Source of the DNA: Callaeas wilsoni
Lineage: Eukaryota > Chordata > Aves > Passeriformes > Callaeidae
Reading direction: 5' to 3'
Length of the DNA: 64,000 nucleotides
Assembly (NCBI GenBank): GCA_013398955.1
Contig: VWPU01009708.1
Location: 62,001 to 126,000 of the forward strand
Position numbers and translations under genes: made by a program. Under the pieces are notes generated by a model. The model was not told the origin of the DNA and searched no databases. It was given only the letters and a program-made list of their open reading frames with translations. Of the stretch, positions 36,372-48,662 are shown piece after piece. Within the stretch, counting starts at the first letter, position 1. Each line of letters starts with the position of its first letter.

Positions 36372-37170
36372 CCACAGAATCGTAGAATCGTAGAATAGTT
36401 TGGGTTCAAAAGGACATTAAAGATCATCTCGCCCCTGCCATGGGCAAGGACACCTTCCACTGTCCCAGGTTGCTCCAAGCCCCATCCAACCTGGCCTGGA
36501 ACACTTCCAAGGGTGGGGCACCCACTGCTTCTCTGAGCAGCCTCCCAACACTCAGAGTAAGCAATTTTTTCCTCATATCCAATCTAACCCTGCTCTCTGT
36601 CCATTTGAAGCCATTCCCCCTAGTCCTGTCACTACATGCCCTTATAGAAAGTCCTTCTCCATCTCTCTTGTAGGCCCCCTTTAGGGTTTCCTCGAAGTCT
36701 TCCATTCTCCAGGCTGACCAATCTCAGTTATACCAGCCTTTCCTCACAGCAGAGGTGCTCCATCCCTCTGATCCTCTGGGCTCACTCCAACAGGTCCATT
36801 TTTTTCCTGTGCTGAGACCCCAGAGCTGGATGAAGATCTGCAAGCAGGTTGTCACCAGAGCAGGGTAGAGGGGCAGAATCTCCTCTCTGGACCTTCTGGT
36901 CAGGCTGCTTTGGATGCAGCCCAGGAAGTGGTTGGCTTTCTGGGCTGCCAGCACACCTTGCTGGCTCCTGTTGAGCTTCTCATCAGCTAACACCCCCAAA
37001 TCCTTCTCCCCAGGGTAGTCTCAATCCATTCTCCTCCCGTTCTGTGTCTGTGTTTGCTGTTGCTCCAGCCCTCTGCAGGACCTCGCACTTGGCCTTGTTG
37101 AACTTCACGAGGTTCACACGGGGCCACCTCTCAAGCCTGTCCAAGTCCTCTCACAGTAAAGCAGGACAAT
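36372..37170 (-). mobile_element. CR1 LINE, 800-bp 5'-truncated copy, antisense
   Basis: Read on the plus strand, it begins with two to three copies of the 8-bp terminal repeat (AGAATCGT) at 36375-36395. The reverse complement of the CR1 3' end follows, with blocks such as ACCTTCCACTGTCCCAGGTTGC, TCCAATCTAACCCTGCTCTC, TGGATGCAGCCCAGGAAGTG and ACTTGGCCTTGTTGAACTTC. The match fades after CAAGCCTGTCCAAGTCC at about 37150. It covers the 3' UTR and the last part of the ORF2 region only, with no intact reverse transcriptase. It is the longest repeat in the window and has kept its 3' terminus. Confidence 0.95.
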
Positions 37171-37587
37171 TCTCCATGTCCTTACCCGGAGTTAGGGGCA
37201 GATTTCCTAACTCTGCTGCAGACTGTAGGAATAGGCTATACTGGAGTTTTTACATTAAAGGCAGCAGAGTAAAAATGAAGCGCTACTTTCCTTGGGCTCT
37301 ATTCATAAGAACAACAAAAAATTATTCCTCATAACTAAAGGTCAGGCTCTTAAACCAGTGACACAAAGACATCAGGCACAGCAAACCACAGACCAGAAAA
37401 TGTTAGCAGCACAAACATTAGGAAAGCCAGTCAGCCATCTTGATCTGATAAACTGGTTTTGGCAACAAATTAAAACAGTTGTTTCATGTTTGAGGGCAGT
37501 TTTTAATGGCTTGTTCTTGCATTTTAAGGTGCTGGCTCAAGATTTCAGGTTTATGACAGGAAATGTATTTAATTATTTTTCCTTTAG

Positions 37588-37678
37588 GCTTTTGCTCCAA
37601 AAGAATAATGATGATGCAGTGACTACAGCAAAGAGATACCTTATGTCCTCATTGGAATCAGTGAAGAAATGCCTCAAG
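37588..37678 (+). other. Candidate 91-bp internal exon
   Basis: A strong acceptor (TTATTTTTCCTTTAG) and strong donor (CTCAAG/GTGAGC) bound 91 bp in which only one of three frames is open. That frame reads LLLQKNNDDAVTTAKRYLMS and then SLESVKKCLK. The composition is helix-forming and lysine-rich, with no low complexity. It starts in phase 2 and ends in phase 0, so it can be joined in frame to the plus-strand segment at 56963. I do not recognise the peptide. The intron downstream would be 19 kb, not unusual for birds. A lncRNA exon or chance are alternatives. Confidence 0.28.
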
Positions 37679-38035
37679 GTGAGCATCTAGCATAAAACCA
37701 AAATTATGTATCAATTTATGTGAACAGCAACCTGGAAGTTCCCCAAGTAATCCGGAAGGCTGGCTGATGGCACGGGCTCCCCTTCATTAAAAAACAGTGT
37801 GAAAGACCAGACTCCAGATTAAGATTTCCTCTCTAAAAGCAGTGTAAGGAAACAACTAATTTCTCCAAATATTCATATAGCCACCAACTAGCTACTAATT
37901 GAACCACTATGAATGTCAAAGGGCACATCTAGTTTTCATGTTATGGCGAGTGTTTTATTTAAAGAGGCATGGACAGTGACCACTGAAGTGTGAGACGTGA
38001 CAGAAAACAGACCTATTCTCTAACAGATGAGCACA

Positions 38036-38087
38036 GCTTCCCTTACTTTCCCTTGCTTTCCCTTGCTTTCCCTTGCTTTCCCTTGCC
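38036..38087. repeat. Decamer minisatellite, about 5 copies
   Basis: The unit CCTTGCTTTC (first copy CCTTACTTTC) is repeated about five times at 38041-38086. It is strand-asymmetric, pyrimidine-only apart from one G, and likely length-variable. Confidence 0.93.
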
Positions 38088-41000
38088 AGGGCAAATGGCA
38101 GATACCAAGGACCTCAGCTGCAATGAGGATAAGAGGAGTGAATTTAAGTTCCTTCTGGATTCCTGATGTCAAGATCGCTTTATGCCGGTCTCATCTCTCT
38201 CATTTAATAGAAAACCCCACAGTCATCTGGAGACTGACCAGTACAATACCTACTGGTAATATCACGTGTTATGATGTCTTCAGGAATTTTACTACAGTTT
38301 TCAATCCATATATTTCCTCCCAAGTTTCTCTTTGACCCTTCACTTTAGCCCTTAGAGTACCTGCTTGCCTTATTTCTGTTTCTCTTACCCCTGCTGAATT
38401 CACTCCAGTGCTTCCCTTCTCATCTCTCCTGTTGTTTGTTTTCCTAATCAAATAATCTCTTTCCATTTTTTACTGAGCACCACTTACTTAATATTTAAAC
38501 AAATTAAATAAACCAAATCAAATTAAATTAACCGAATAAAAAAAATCTGCTGTCCCTATGTAATGTTTATCTGCTTGTTTAATATAATATATTGTTCTGT
38601 GGGATACTGAAACTGTGAAGTCTTCAGCCATGTATTACCTTAGCCTGTTTATATAGCATTTATTGAAAAAAAAAATCATTTATAAATGGCATTGAGGTCT
38701 TATCATAATAAAGATAATTAGTTAAATTGCTGGTTTAAATAACAGTTTAAATAAGAGGTCGAAGCATATAAATGGAAATAAATCCAAAGAAAAGTACAAC
38801 ACTAACTACTGTATACTATACTACTGTAAAGTATATTCTAAGCACCAACAACCCTAAAAAAATTTAAAAAAGAATAAAACCAATAAACCCTCTATTATTA
38901 AAGGAAGTTCCTTTCTTGGAAACTTCCCATCCAAAGCATTATAAATTATCTCTCTTTTGAGATGAAGTTCCAAGAAGTTTGAATCAATATTACATCTTCC
39001 AGCAGCTAATGAAGACTGGTTACGTGTAGACAAAATATTCTGCTGTTATCTCAGTAGGCAGAAAAAAACAAACAGAATATTTTATAGCTTAAAATATTTC
39101 CTCCATAAAATATTTTTAATACCATGTGATCCTGCTAAGAAAATATGCCAAGTTATTTTGTCATTTTGGTTTGAAGTATATAGATAGCTCTTCTGTCACT
39201 TATCAAAGTACTAAACTAATTTTTCATTGCAGCTGGGCGTATACATGGTTAAACATCACTGAATATTCAGTGTTTTTAGAAAAGTCACCTTAATGACTAA
39301 GAAAATACCCCCATTGTGTGTCATCAGCCTATGAACCAAAGGCGACCAGAGCGTTCACAGGACATGGCTGACCGTAAAGGTGAAGACAAAGGCTTTACAC
39401 TCAAGCTGTGGATTCTGGCCTGATAAAACAGCAGTTCTGGATTCTGGAAGAAATTCCCACTGCAGCTCTGTGGGCCAGGCAGGGCCCGTGGGTGCTGCAG
39501 TACTGCGGGCACTGGCCAGGCATCCTGCCCTGCAGCACACACCACACCTGGGGTGCACTGCCTCTCCCTCCTCTGCTTCCAGCTCACATCAGATCCCAGC
39601 CTCTGTCCCTCTTTACAGTGTTTTCTTGGATTCATGGCTTTATTCCTACAGAAACCAACCAGCATCACCTCCTGGAATTTTGTTTCACAGTATGTGCTGA
39701 TATTTTAGCTTACTGAACCTAGAATTAAGGTGCTAAAGATTTTGGTTATCCAGTGAGCATAGAGGTACTTTATTTTATTCTGCAAATTACAGAATGGAAC
39801 TCTCTCATACATTTCTTTCCAAGTTAAAGTAACACAAGACGTGATGTTATCTCTTAGAGTCATAGCAAGATGAATAACAAATAAGGTCTGGTGAGCCTTC
39901 TGTAAAACAATAATACTATCCCAGTTAGCAGCTGATTCAGAAAGAAATAATTTTCAGAGACTCAAGAGGAATCAAAGAAAGACAAAACTCATCAAATAAT
40001 TTCCTCTACAGACTTTTCTAATTACATTTACTTTCTAAAAGACAATCTTTTTTTCCCTCTTCAGGAGTATCCGGTACCTATTATGTCAGCAGAAATATTT
40101 GGAAAAAAATATCCTAGAACAGAACTTCCTGCTCTTTAATTTAAGTCCATGCTGAGATACGGAGGAGGCTTTTACCTACATACTATGGACAGGGAAGTGA
40201 CAAACAGCGAAGGTGGATGGCTTGCTTGTTGGCACAGGAAGAATTTACATGAAGCAGGGAACTGAGCACAGGTTTGCAAGTGTTCAAATCAGCACAATAG
40301 CCTTAGGTGTGACTCTGGCACACCACCTCTTCTTTCCTTCCAGCCAAGTAAAGAGCAGGGACACAAGTCCTACTGAAAGATCTCCGAAGGGGTTGATCCT
40401 ACCTGCAGTAGCCACCTCCTTTTGCCTTCTCCACCTCTCCTTGGGGACTCCATGGCAGCATCTTAGGTCTGATCTTTCCCCTGTAGGTCCAGTTCTGATG
40501 TGTGTTGTGTTGGTTTTTCTCAGGAACGAGAAGGAACTTCTGTGGTAGTGGATTAGAGGTACCCACATATGTGGTAGTCCAGTAAGTTAAATAATCATTA
40601 TATGATATTAAATATAATATTGCATTATATTAAATAACAATGTCTGAGCTAAAATAAAATAGCAGTTCTTATAAACAACCATGAGGTTATCACCCATCCC
40701 CTTTCTACCAAGCACTATGGATCAGCCTCTATGGAAAACGGTCTGTGAGCACTCCATGTTTTAACTTTGATTCACACTGAAGGTTTTTTATGTTCTGCTT
40801 CCAGGGGGGACCTGATGGCCCTAGACAGCTAATTCAAAGTGAAATTTTGAGCAGCAGAGGCCTCGGGTACTTTGACCTCCATATTTTGAAGCAGAGGACA
40901 TAAGGCAGTTAAAATGGCCTATGGATTTAATCATTTTGCAATGTTATCTTCTACTGAAGATATGATTCAATTGTCTTGGTGATTTAATCTATCCTTTGAT

Positions 41001-41984
41001 GTCACAAGTGCTTTCAAAATTTTTAATCTACTTGTTCAGTTCTGCCTGCAATGTATTGTACAGCCAGAAAATAAGATCATTGTCAGTGCAAGCCAAAGGT
41101 GGAAACCTTTCTGGCAAACCTGTGCAAGGCAAAATCAAGGTTTTGGGGATATAGCTGTGTTAGTCTAGTCCAACCCCTACCCCACAGGGCAGTAGGATGC
41201 ACTTTTCAAAATGCCTTAAGCTGGATCTGCAGTTTTACAATAGATGATGATGTTAAGACAAGTGCAGAACATAACATTCCCCAGGGAATGTTAAATACAT
41301 GATTGGGGAACAGAGCTGTTGTTTTTCCATTTCCAGTGGGTGATGGCTGAGGAAGGTTCCCTCCTGCCGTTTGGCATCTATGCAGCAGATGCAGCAAGGA
41401 TTGCACCGGATGATGGGGAGAAAGAAATACACCCAGTAACATCAGCTCTTGGTTTTGTGAGAAACCTCTTCTTTCCTCAGCACCATCTGCTGCACACCAG
41501 CAGGTGCTGGAGACCATCACAGGAGAGCTCTGCTTTTCTGAGAGTTTTTAAACCATCCTCTGAAACGAAAGAGGATATTTTTCATTTGGCAAGTAGCCCT
41601 CAGAAGGTAGAGTCTCTTGATAGGGAGAAGAGGGAGTGCATTGTTTTGGGACTTTTTGGTTGTTTTGTTGAGTGGTTTTTCTGTTTTTTTCTTTAAGATA
41701 AAAAAAACCCCAAACCAGAATAAAACACAACTGTAGCACCTTATCTGAGCATACCCTTCTGAACAGTAAACCTCCACCACACATCTTGTTATCCCAGAGA
41801 GTTTCTGGGAAGTGGTAGCTGAAAAATATATCAAAAAAAAGGGGGATGACAAAGATGTTCCAGATAGAGCCCTTGCACAGTGTCACACCTGGATTTTACA
41901 CTTTGAGAGTGGTAGGAGAACAGGGTAAGGGAAAGGGTAAATGACAAACCTTTACCTGGACCTATGACCAGAAAGCAGCACTGT

Positions 41985-42075
41985 GGTCATCTAATCTGAC
42001 TTCCTGAACAAAACAGAACACCAATCCAGACATTTCAGAAAGGGCCATACCCCAAAACTGTTTGCACAGAGGATT
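41985..42075 (-). mobile_element. Possible ancient CR1-like LINE scrap
   Basis: GTGGTCATCTAATCTGACTTCCTG followed by ACAGAACACCAATCCAGACATTTC resembles the reverse complement of old CR1-family 3' regions (GGTCATCTAGTCTGACCTCCTG type). It is short and strongly diverged, with no terminal repeats visible. Confidence 0.4.
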
Positions 42076-42925
42076 TTATTCCCATATTGGACAAAAGAGC
42101 CAGCATTAAAGGAACATTTAGGCTAGAAGTGATTATGATATAATTGGAGTTGCCTTCACGTTTCTTGCTGGAACTGTTTCACAGATGGCAAAGCATTTTA
42201 ATTAGAGTTGAGGACCATCAGGAGCAGAGCACAGCAATATGCATTCTCTCTTCTTGTACAGAAGAGCTCTGGGATGCAGCGTGCCAATTACAGCTTGATC
42301 AGGGGGTTTCTAATGAAATTATTTCTTTTGTCACAAACCCTCGACGTATGAAGAGCAAAACATTTTGTGGAACAGTACCAGGCACAAAGCAAGTTGCATC
42401 AAGAAAAATAGAATTTCCAGTCAAAAAAGCCAAATTAAATAAAACACAGAGACAGGATGAGAGGCACAGAGAAGAAAATAATAGCAAAGAAATTCGGTGC
42501 TTAAGGCACTTCCATAACGCGAGCAAGTTTTAGTTTCCCCTTTTCCCGGGCAAAAGTCAATGTATCCGCAGAAATTGCTTTAATGCCAGTGTACCATGTG
42601 GCTGAGGTTATCATTAGTCTTACTGGGGGCTGCTCTCTATCTCCTACTGTAGACCTTTTATCCTGTGTGAACAGGTAACTGGGCCTCACTGTGAAATGCT
42701 CCCACATTCAAGTTTTAATGGAAAACTCACTCACGTTGGACATTGGATCCCAACCCTCCCCTCCAGGCTCCATTGCACTGTAGAAATTGAACTATCTTAA
42801 AAATATGCCAGAGAAGTCAATAGTACAGCTGATCCTGGCAATCACCCTGGATAAGGCAGACAGGTTGAAGTCTTTATTCTTGATCTCTTGTTCTTCTTCC
42901 AGCCTCCTTTTGTCCCTCTCTACAC

Positions 42926-43030
42926 TTAAAAAACTAAACCAAAAAAAAACCCCACCAGAAAAAAAACCCCAAACACTACCCCTCCCCCCCAGTCCCAATT
43001 AACCAACCAAAACCCACCAAACCCTAACAT
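42926..43030. repeat. A/C-rich low-complexity tract
   Basis: Over 100 bp made up very largely of A and C, with runs AAAAAAAAACCCC, CCTCCCCCCC and AACCAACCAAAACC. Confidence 0.75.
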
Positions 43031-43431
43031 AAACACATACAGGTAATGTGTTTTGTTTTATCTCACTGTGAAACTGCATTCCCGCCCCTTTAGCTGCCTC
43101 CACTTCAACCAAGAAGCAAATAATTTTTGTGCCAAGACCTGTTTCCTGTAGTTTTGTTTGTCTAGAGCAATACTACATTTGCTCTTAAGTAACAGCCACA
43201 AGAAAGCTTTTGACAAAACTTCCTATAAATGACTCAATAATCTAAGTCAAGAAGGTTTTACATTTAGACTTCCAGCTGACAACTGATAACTCAGGTTTGA
43301 GTTTTGCACATCTTCTCTGAGCTCAGTTTGGTGCTCACTCAGTCTAATATCTAATTGATTTTTAGAAGACTGGAAAAGCTTCTCTTGTGATAATCTCTGT
43401 TGGGTCATGCAGGACTAAGAACTTTATGATT

Positions 43432-43477
43432 AAAAAAACAAACAAACAAACAAAAAAACAAAAAACAACAAAAAACC
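43432..43477. repeat. (AAAC)n microsatellite and A/C-rich tail
   Basis: AAACAAACAAACAAAC-type repeats pass into AAAAAACAACAAAAAACC. A/C bias continues to about 43530. Confidence 0.85.
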
Positions 43478-46400
43478 TCAAAATCCCCAAAGAAAGTTCA
43501 AACCAACGACATACCAGAAAATCCCAACAGAACCCCTCCCAAAACTCAAACCAAACCCTTACCACCTCCATCCTCACCTCTAATTAATGTTTTGAATAAA
43601 GCAAATTAAATTAGAGCTGGGATTTCAAGGCAACCACCTCTGTATTGGAAATTGTGTGCATTCAAGCAAGAGGCATTTGTTTTTCCTTGGATGCTTATCT
43701 TTTTCCAAATGATGGATTTGCAAAAAGGGCAGCTGCAATGGCTGCTAGATTGGTTTTGTGCCTTTAACTGATTCCTGTCTAACTTCCGCAGTTTGATTAT
43801 GATTAACTCCGTGATTTATGCCTTCTTGAAGTGCATAACTCTCTCCTTGTGACAGTTTCACAATCAGCTGCAGGGTCAAGGAGGAACCTCATCTGTAGGC
43901 TTATTGTAGATAAACCCCAAATGGTCTAACGGTCTCATTTTAAATAGAGAAGCCAGCTTTTGGCAGGCAGCAATTGAGGAGGGGAAGTCACATGTTTTCC
44001 TAAGGTTGTTGAATATTTCAACATAAGGTTTTATGGGAAAAGGACTTTGATAAGAAAAATTGTGCAGAGACAGACTTGAGAGTGGTTTTGTTTTGTTACC
44101 AGTACAAGCAGAAGGGGATTAGTGAAATGTAACAATTTAGAAAGCAGAGATGAAAAATATCATGTGTTATTGTACAGTACATTGTGTTAGATAGGGAGCA
44201 CAGGAACATTAACTGAATTCCCTGGCCCTGGGAAGGTAGTCCTGTAGGATCCAGAACACACAGCTGCAGAAATAAAGATGCAAAAAGGAACCAGCATCTT
44301 GCGACCGGGGTGCTGTGCTGAAAATTCAAGTGTGACCTCAGCTGCTTGCTTGGTCACTTCTCCGAAGGGTCACTCAGTTAAACCCAGCGCCAACAAAGCA
44401 GGAACCTCCGTGCCTGAACTTCAAGCCCCGTGCAAGTCACCCATGCTGGTGTAGGGGTGCAGTGTTTATCGTGCTTGTGCTGAAATGTGGCACTCCAGCA
44501 GCACTTCAGCAGAACTGGTTTGGTGCATGTGCTGGTGCCCAAGATGGTTACAAAGGTGGAATTGCCCCCTTCCCAAGCTGCTGCTTTTGTTGTTCCTGAG
44601 CTTACGTGGCTCACATTAAAAACCTGCCTCAGTTATGAGCTACAAAGACATGGGCAAGCTAGGAAAAAAATGACCCATAAAACCAAGTTTTAAGGATACA
44701 GAGCTGTGGGGAGAAGCACATTTGAAACAGCACTCCCAGTGATGCAGGTGTGCTGGGATAGGCAGAATAAAGTGAAATCCTGCCTAATTATATGAGAGCA
44801 TGGTAGCACTGAGAGTTCACTGATGAAAGCAGAAGCCTAAACCACTGAACAACTCTGCTGAGAGGGGGCAAGGTTGAGATTTAAAGATCTGGCTGAGATA
44901 AAATATGATCAGATTCCTCCAGCACTGATCAGTAACCTCAGTTAAGCCTGGGCTGCTGCTCTGCATGCTTGGCCCTGTGCCAGCCCCAATTTATTCTTTA
45001 TTCCTCCAATGGTGCTGGTGCGATCCCACTGCAAAGCAGATGTTGTGCAGAAGAGTCATTGTTAGTTTTGTTGCTGAATTCATTTTCAGCTGGAGCAGTC
45101 CGATGATCTTGCTCACCACACAGATGATATAGTCAACATAAAGGAGGATCTGTGGCTAGGGGAGGGGGAAACCCACACCTTTTATTGACAGGCCCCAGGG
45201 ATGCAGGTTTAAAAGGAATGTAAAACAGCACACTCCAAGGAAAAACAAAGGTGACTGGTAAGAATTAGGTGGTCTGGAAAACCCTTCCTCAACAGCTTTT
45301 GTTTTCCAGGTCTCAGCTAGGTGCTTTGTGCAAGATGGTCACGAATTCTCAGTCACTCAAGATCGGGGTGGGCATAAAGACACCAGAGGACATCCAAAAG
45401 AAGGCAGCAACTGGACTGTGTGCTCATTTGTCTTACGCCAGAGAGAATGAGCCTGTCACTGCCTTGAAGGAGTGCAAGAAAACACATCCAAAAGGGTTTC
45501 CAACAGGAAATAAGAGGTGCTTTGAGCACAGTTATTTTGTCTGCTTCCTTGAGGGAAGAGTCAAGCCTGAACGTGTAACGAGTAGCTGGAGGCTGAGCAA
45601 GCTGTGCGGGGCTGTTGGGGGGTGACTGTGTTTGAGGAAGGATTATGCAGGGCTGAGAAACCAACAGATTTTACTCCCACAGCTTTTATAGACTTGTTCT
45701 GTTTTCTCCAGGTTATAAAGTTGTTTTGAAGCCTGGGTCATTGACGTCAGCACGTCACATCCATTCAGCCTTGAATCTTTCCTGACAGTGTTTTTATGCA
45801 CCTGCGAGCCAGCAGCACGTACAAGCACTAAGAAACAATGGTGAAAGAGGCTTTCATTGCCACCACGACAGCAGATGCAAGCGTGGCCCCTAAGGAAAGG
45901 TTAAGTGACCAATGCACTCGAATGTGAGAGATCTTTGAGACGAAATGCAGCCTCCAAACACATAAAAAGTAACTAAAAAAATAAAAAAGGTGGTCTTTTT
46001 TCTCTTTTGTTTTGTAACAGGGCAAGAAATAATTAGCTAAAATTGCCAGGAAGGACAGTTAAGTGTTGACACAAGATTAAAACTTTCTAACAGCAAGGAC
46101 AGTGAAACATGGGACCAGTTTACTAAAACAGAACTCTTCTTCAAGAGCAGATTAGACAACTCTGTCACGGATGATTTAGACTTGCTGAATGGAAAAGTAA
46201 GGAGGCAGATTTCTAGGATTCTTAGCCATCAATATATTAAAAATAAGGATCTTTAAAACTGAAGCATGGGCAGCATCACGCTGCAGCCAATATGGTAACA
46301 CAGAGCACAGTCAGCCTCAGCTTGCAGAGAGGACATTTCTCCTTGTGACTTCAGGCACTCCACAGCTCTGGCTCCTTTCTGCCACAGTGAACCTGAGTTC

Positions 46401-48637
46401 ACTGCCTGGCCTCAAAATGTAGGAGAGAGATTGATTAACTGGAGACAAGAGCTATGAGGGTCAATTTCCCTATTTGGGACAATTGGGAAGTGATTTTCTA
46501 TGCCCAGGAAGAGAATCTAGTTCACAGCATTGCTTGTCTCCTCTAGCTTACAGTCTATAAATCATTACTTTAAAAAAATGATCCTAGATACACGAAAACA
46601 GCAAAAATATGGAATGAAAAGAAGGAACTAGTCTTGCATTAATTACTTCGTATATCAAACAGTAATTACAGTAGTTAACACCACACACAGAAACTGCTTT
46701 GGTCCAAATTTGGTTAAAAAAATTCACAAAATCCCCATACAAACCCTTCGACTTTATTGTTACTTGTGGCAGCTGGCATCATATATGTTTACCATTTGTT
46801 TCTTTTAAAAAAATTAACAAAAAAGCCCATGAAAGCTCCATTCTTCAGCATCCCAAGATTTATGTTGCTTTTCCCTGGTTCATGCAAGATTAACATTTTG
46901 AAGGCCAATGAAACAAAGACTATCTACTAGTTTTTCAGCTAAATATTGTAAAGTACAGTTTTTATTCAAAAAGCTGATTTTGCCACAATTTATATGCTAT
47001 TATCCACAATGTAAGACTCTTGTTACTAAAAAAAATGTCCAATAGGCCCAGACACTATGGTCTAAAGAGGTCCAGAAGCAGCTGCAGAGAACTCTTTGCT
47101 TTTGTTATTTGCATAAACCAAAATATTTTTGCTTCTTTAATTCTGTATGGTTCATACACAGCTGTCCTCCACAGTGCAGTAACTCAGAGGCCTTTTTCCC
47201 CACAAAGTGGAGTTTACCTTTTGCCCATCCCTAAGTAGCCCAAATTTACGTTCAAAAGCAGCGATGTAGCTTTTCAGTATAAGATGTAATTAATGCCAAC
47301 AATTAAGTATGGATCTTAAGAACAACGAAAGTTTATGGACAATGGAACCACACCTACACCACCTGAGATGTCCATTTTACCAGGAATTTTAAATTACATG
47401 TTACAGAGCTTCATGCTCAGCTGATACAGTTGCCTTCAGATAGTCGAGGTATAGCGAGCTGCTGGACTTCCCTGACATGACAGGCCTCGTGTCTGAAATT
47501 TGGTAAACTTAAACTTAACGTTTCCACCGCTTCGTTGAGATCTTGTCTAGTCCTAATTAAGAGTCACCATGTTAGAAACTTGCAAAAATCTGTCTGCAGC
47601 AGAAAACCAGGATGCTCAAAAGGTGGAAAAAGCTTCTTAAAAACACACATGAGGTGAGGGAAAGGTTGGCTCTCAAAGTTCGTTGTCTTTAACAAAGCAG
47701 CCTGAAGCATGTGACCATCAAGAGAAGGGACAAAAAAGAGGGCAAACTACTTGCAAGTCCTATACTTTCTCTAATTGTTGATAAATGCTTCATTTCAAGC
47801 AAACCCTCTTCATTGCACATAATTTCTCATTCACCTGATGCAGTTTTCACCAAAAAAAAAAAAACAACAAACCTCAAACCAAAATAAAAACCCACAAAAT
47901 CCCTAAAGCTATGCCGACCAAAACAAATTATTGTAACTTTTTTCTACTATACTAATATCCCCTCCAAAACCAAACAAGACACTATTTTGATGTCTGTTAC
48001 AGGAATGATGCTGCAGCAAAGACTTCCATATAGTTCCCTTCTGGCTCCAAACCAACTTCCCTGGAATCAGAGCAGTACAGACACAACATGACTGATTTTC
48101 TAATTTCACAGGAATCAAACACCACATCTAAGACCAGGTGATTCCATACCTGGACAAAGATGAAGAAAAATCCAAGATAAGTCTTTCTATGCTTTTAACT
48201 AATGTGTTTTATAAAAAAAGGTGACGATTCACTTCATAGTGAATGGTGTACTACTGCGAGTTAAGGAAAAAGAGATTGATACAGATAATATTTTCCAGAT
48301 GTAGAAGCAAATACAAAAGACATTACCTTATAAAGAACTCACAGTGTTACAGACAGGCTGAGTAAGCGCTATACATTTTTGAGAACAAGGATTGACATGG
48401 CTGAGAATAAAATATACGTGTAGAAATATTTTAGGGTTGGAATGCTGTTCTGCCAGGGCAAAGCAATGGATATTTATTTACAACATTTAGTTTAGAAATT
48501 GTAACCTATTCATGATGACAAAATGCAAATTAGTCTCTATGGTCAGAAAAGTAGGGAAAAACTGTCTAACACTACAGAGCAAAAAATACACCAAAAATAT
48601 AATAATTTGAAAAGTGAGTAGCAATTGTTGAGTAGCA

Positions 48638-48662
48638 ATTGTTGAGTAGCCTACTCAACAAT
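48638..48662. repeat. Perfect 12-bp palindrome with 1-nt centre
   Basis: ATTGTTGAGTAG (48638-48649), a single C, then CTACTCAACAAT (48651-48662). The left arm is itself part of a direct repeat, in which GAGTAGCAATTGTT occurs twice from 48615, and a further CAATTGAGTAG lies at 48664-48674. The cluster looks like local template-switch duplication. Confidence 0.9.

Noticed and set aside
36424..37334. Open frames of 77-96 codons
   Set aside because: They fall inside or at the edge of the 800-bp CR1 copy and reflect its sequence, not a gene.
39324..39716. Cluster of overlapping 67-114-codon frames on both strands
   Set aside because: The frames coexist because the patch is GC-richer and stop-poor. 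No splice sites or motifs single out one of them.
41155..41195. Possible CR1 scrap (GTCTAGTCCAACCCCTACCCC)
   Set aside because: About 20 bp of resemblance only; flanks do not match CR1.
41319..41696. 125-codon plus-strand frame
   Set aside because: The C terminus runs into a poly-pyrimidine stretch; no domain recognised.
42144..42533. 129-codon plus-strand frame, lysine- and arginine-rich at the C terminus
   Set aside because: No motif, no start context or splice support. The basic composition reflects A-rich DNA.
45269..45625. 118-codon plus-strand frame
   Set aside because: No recognisable protein features; overlapped by an equally long minus-strand frame.
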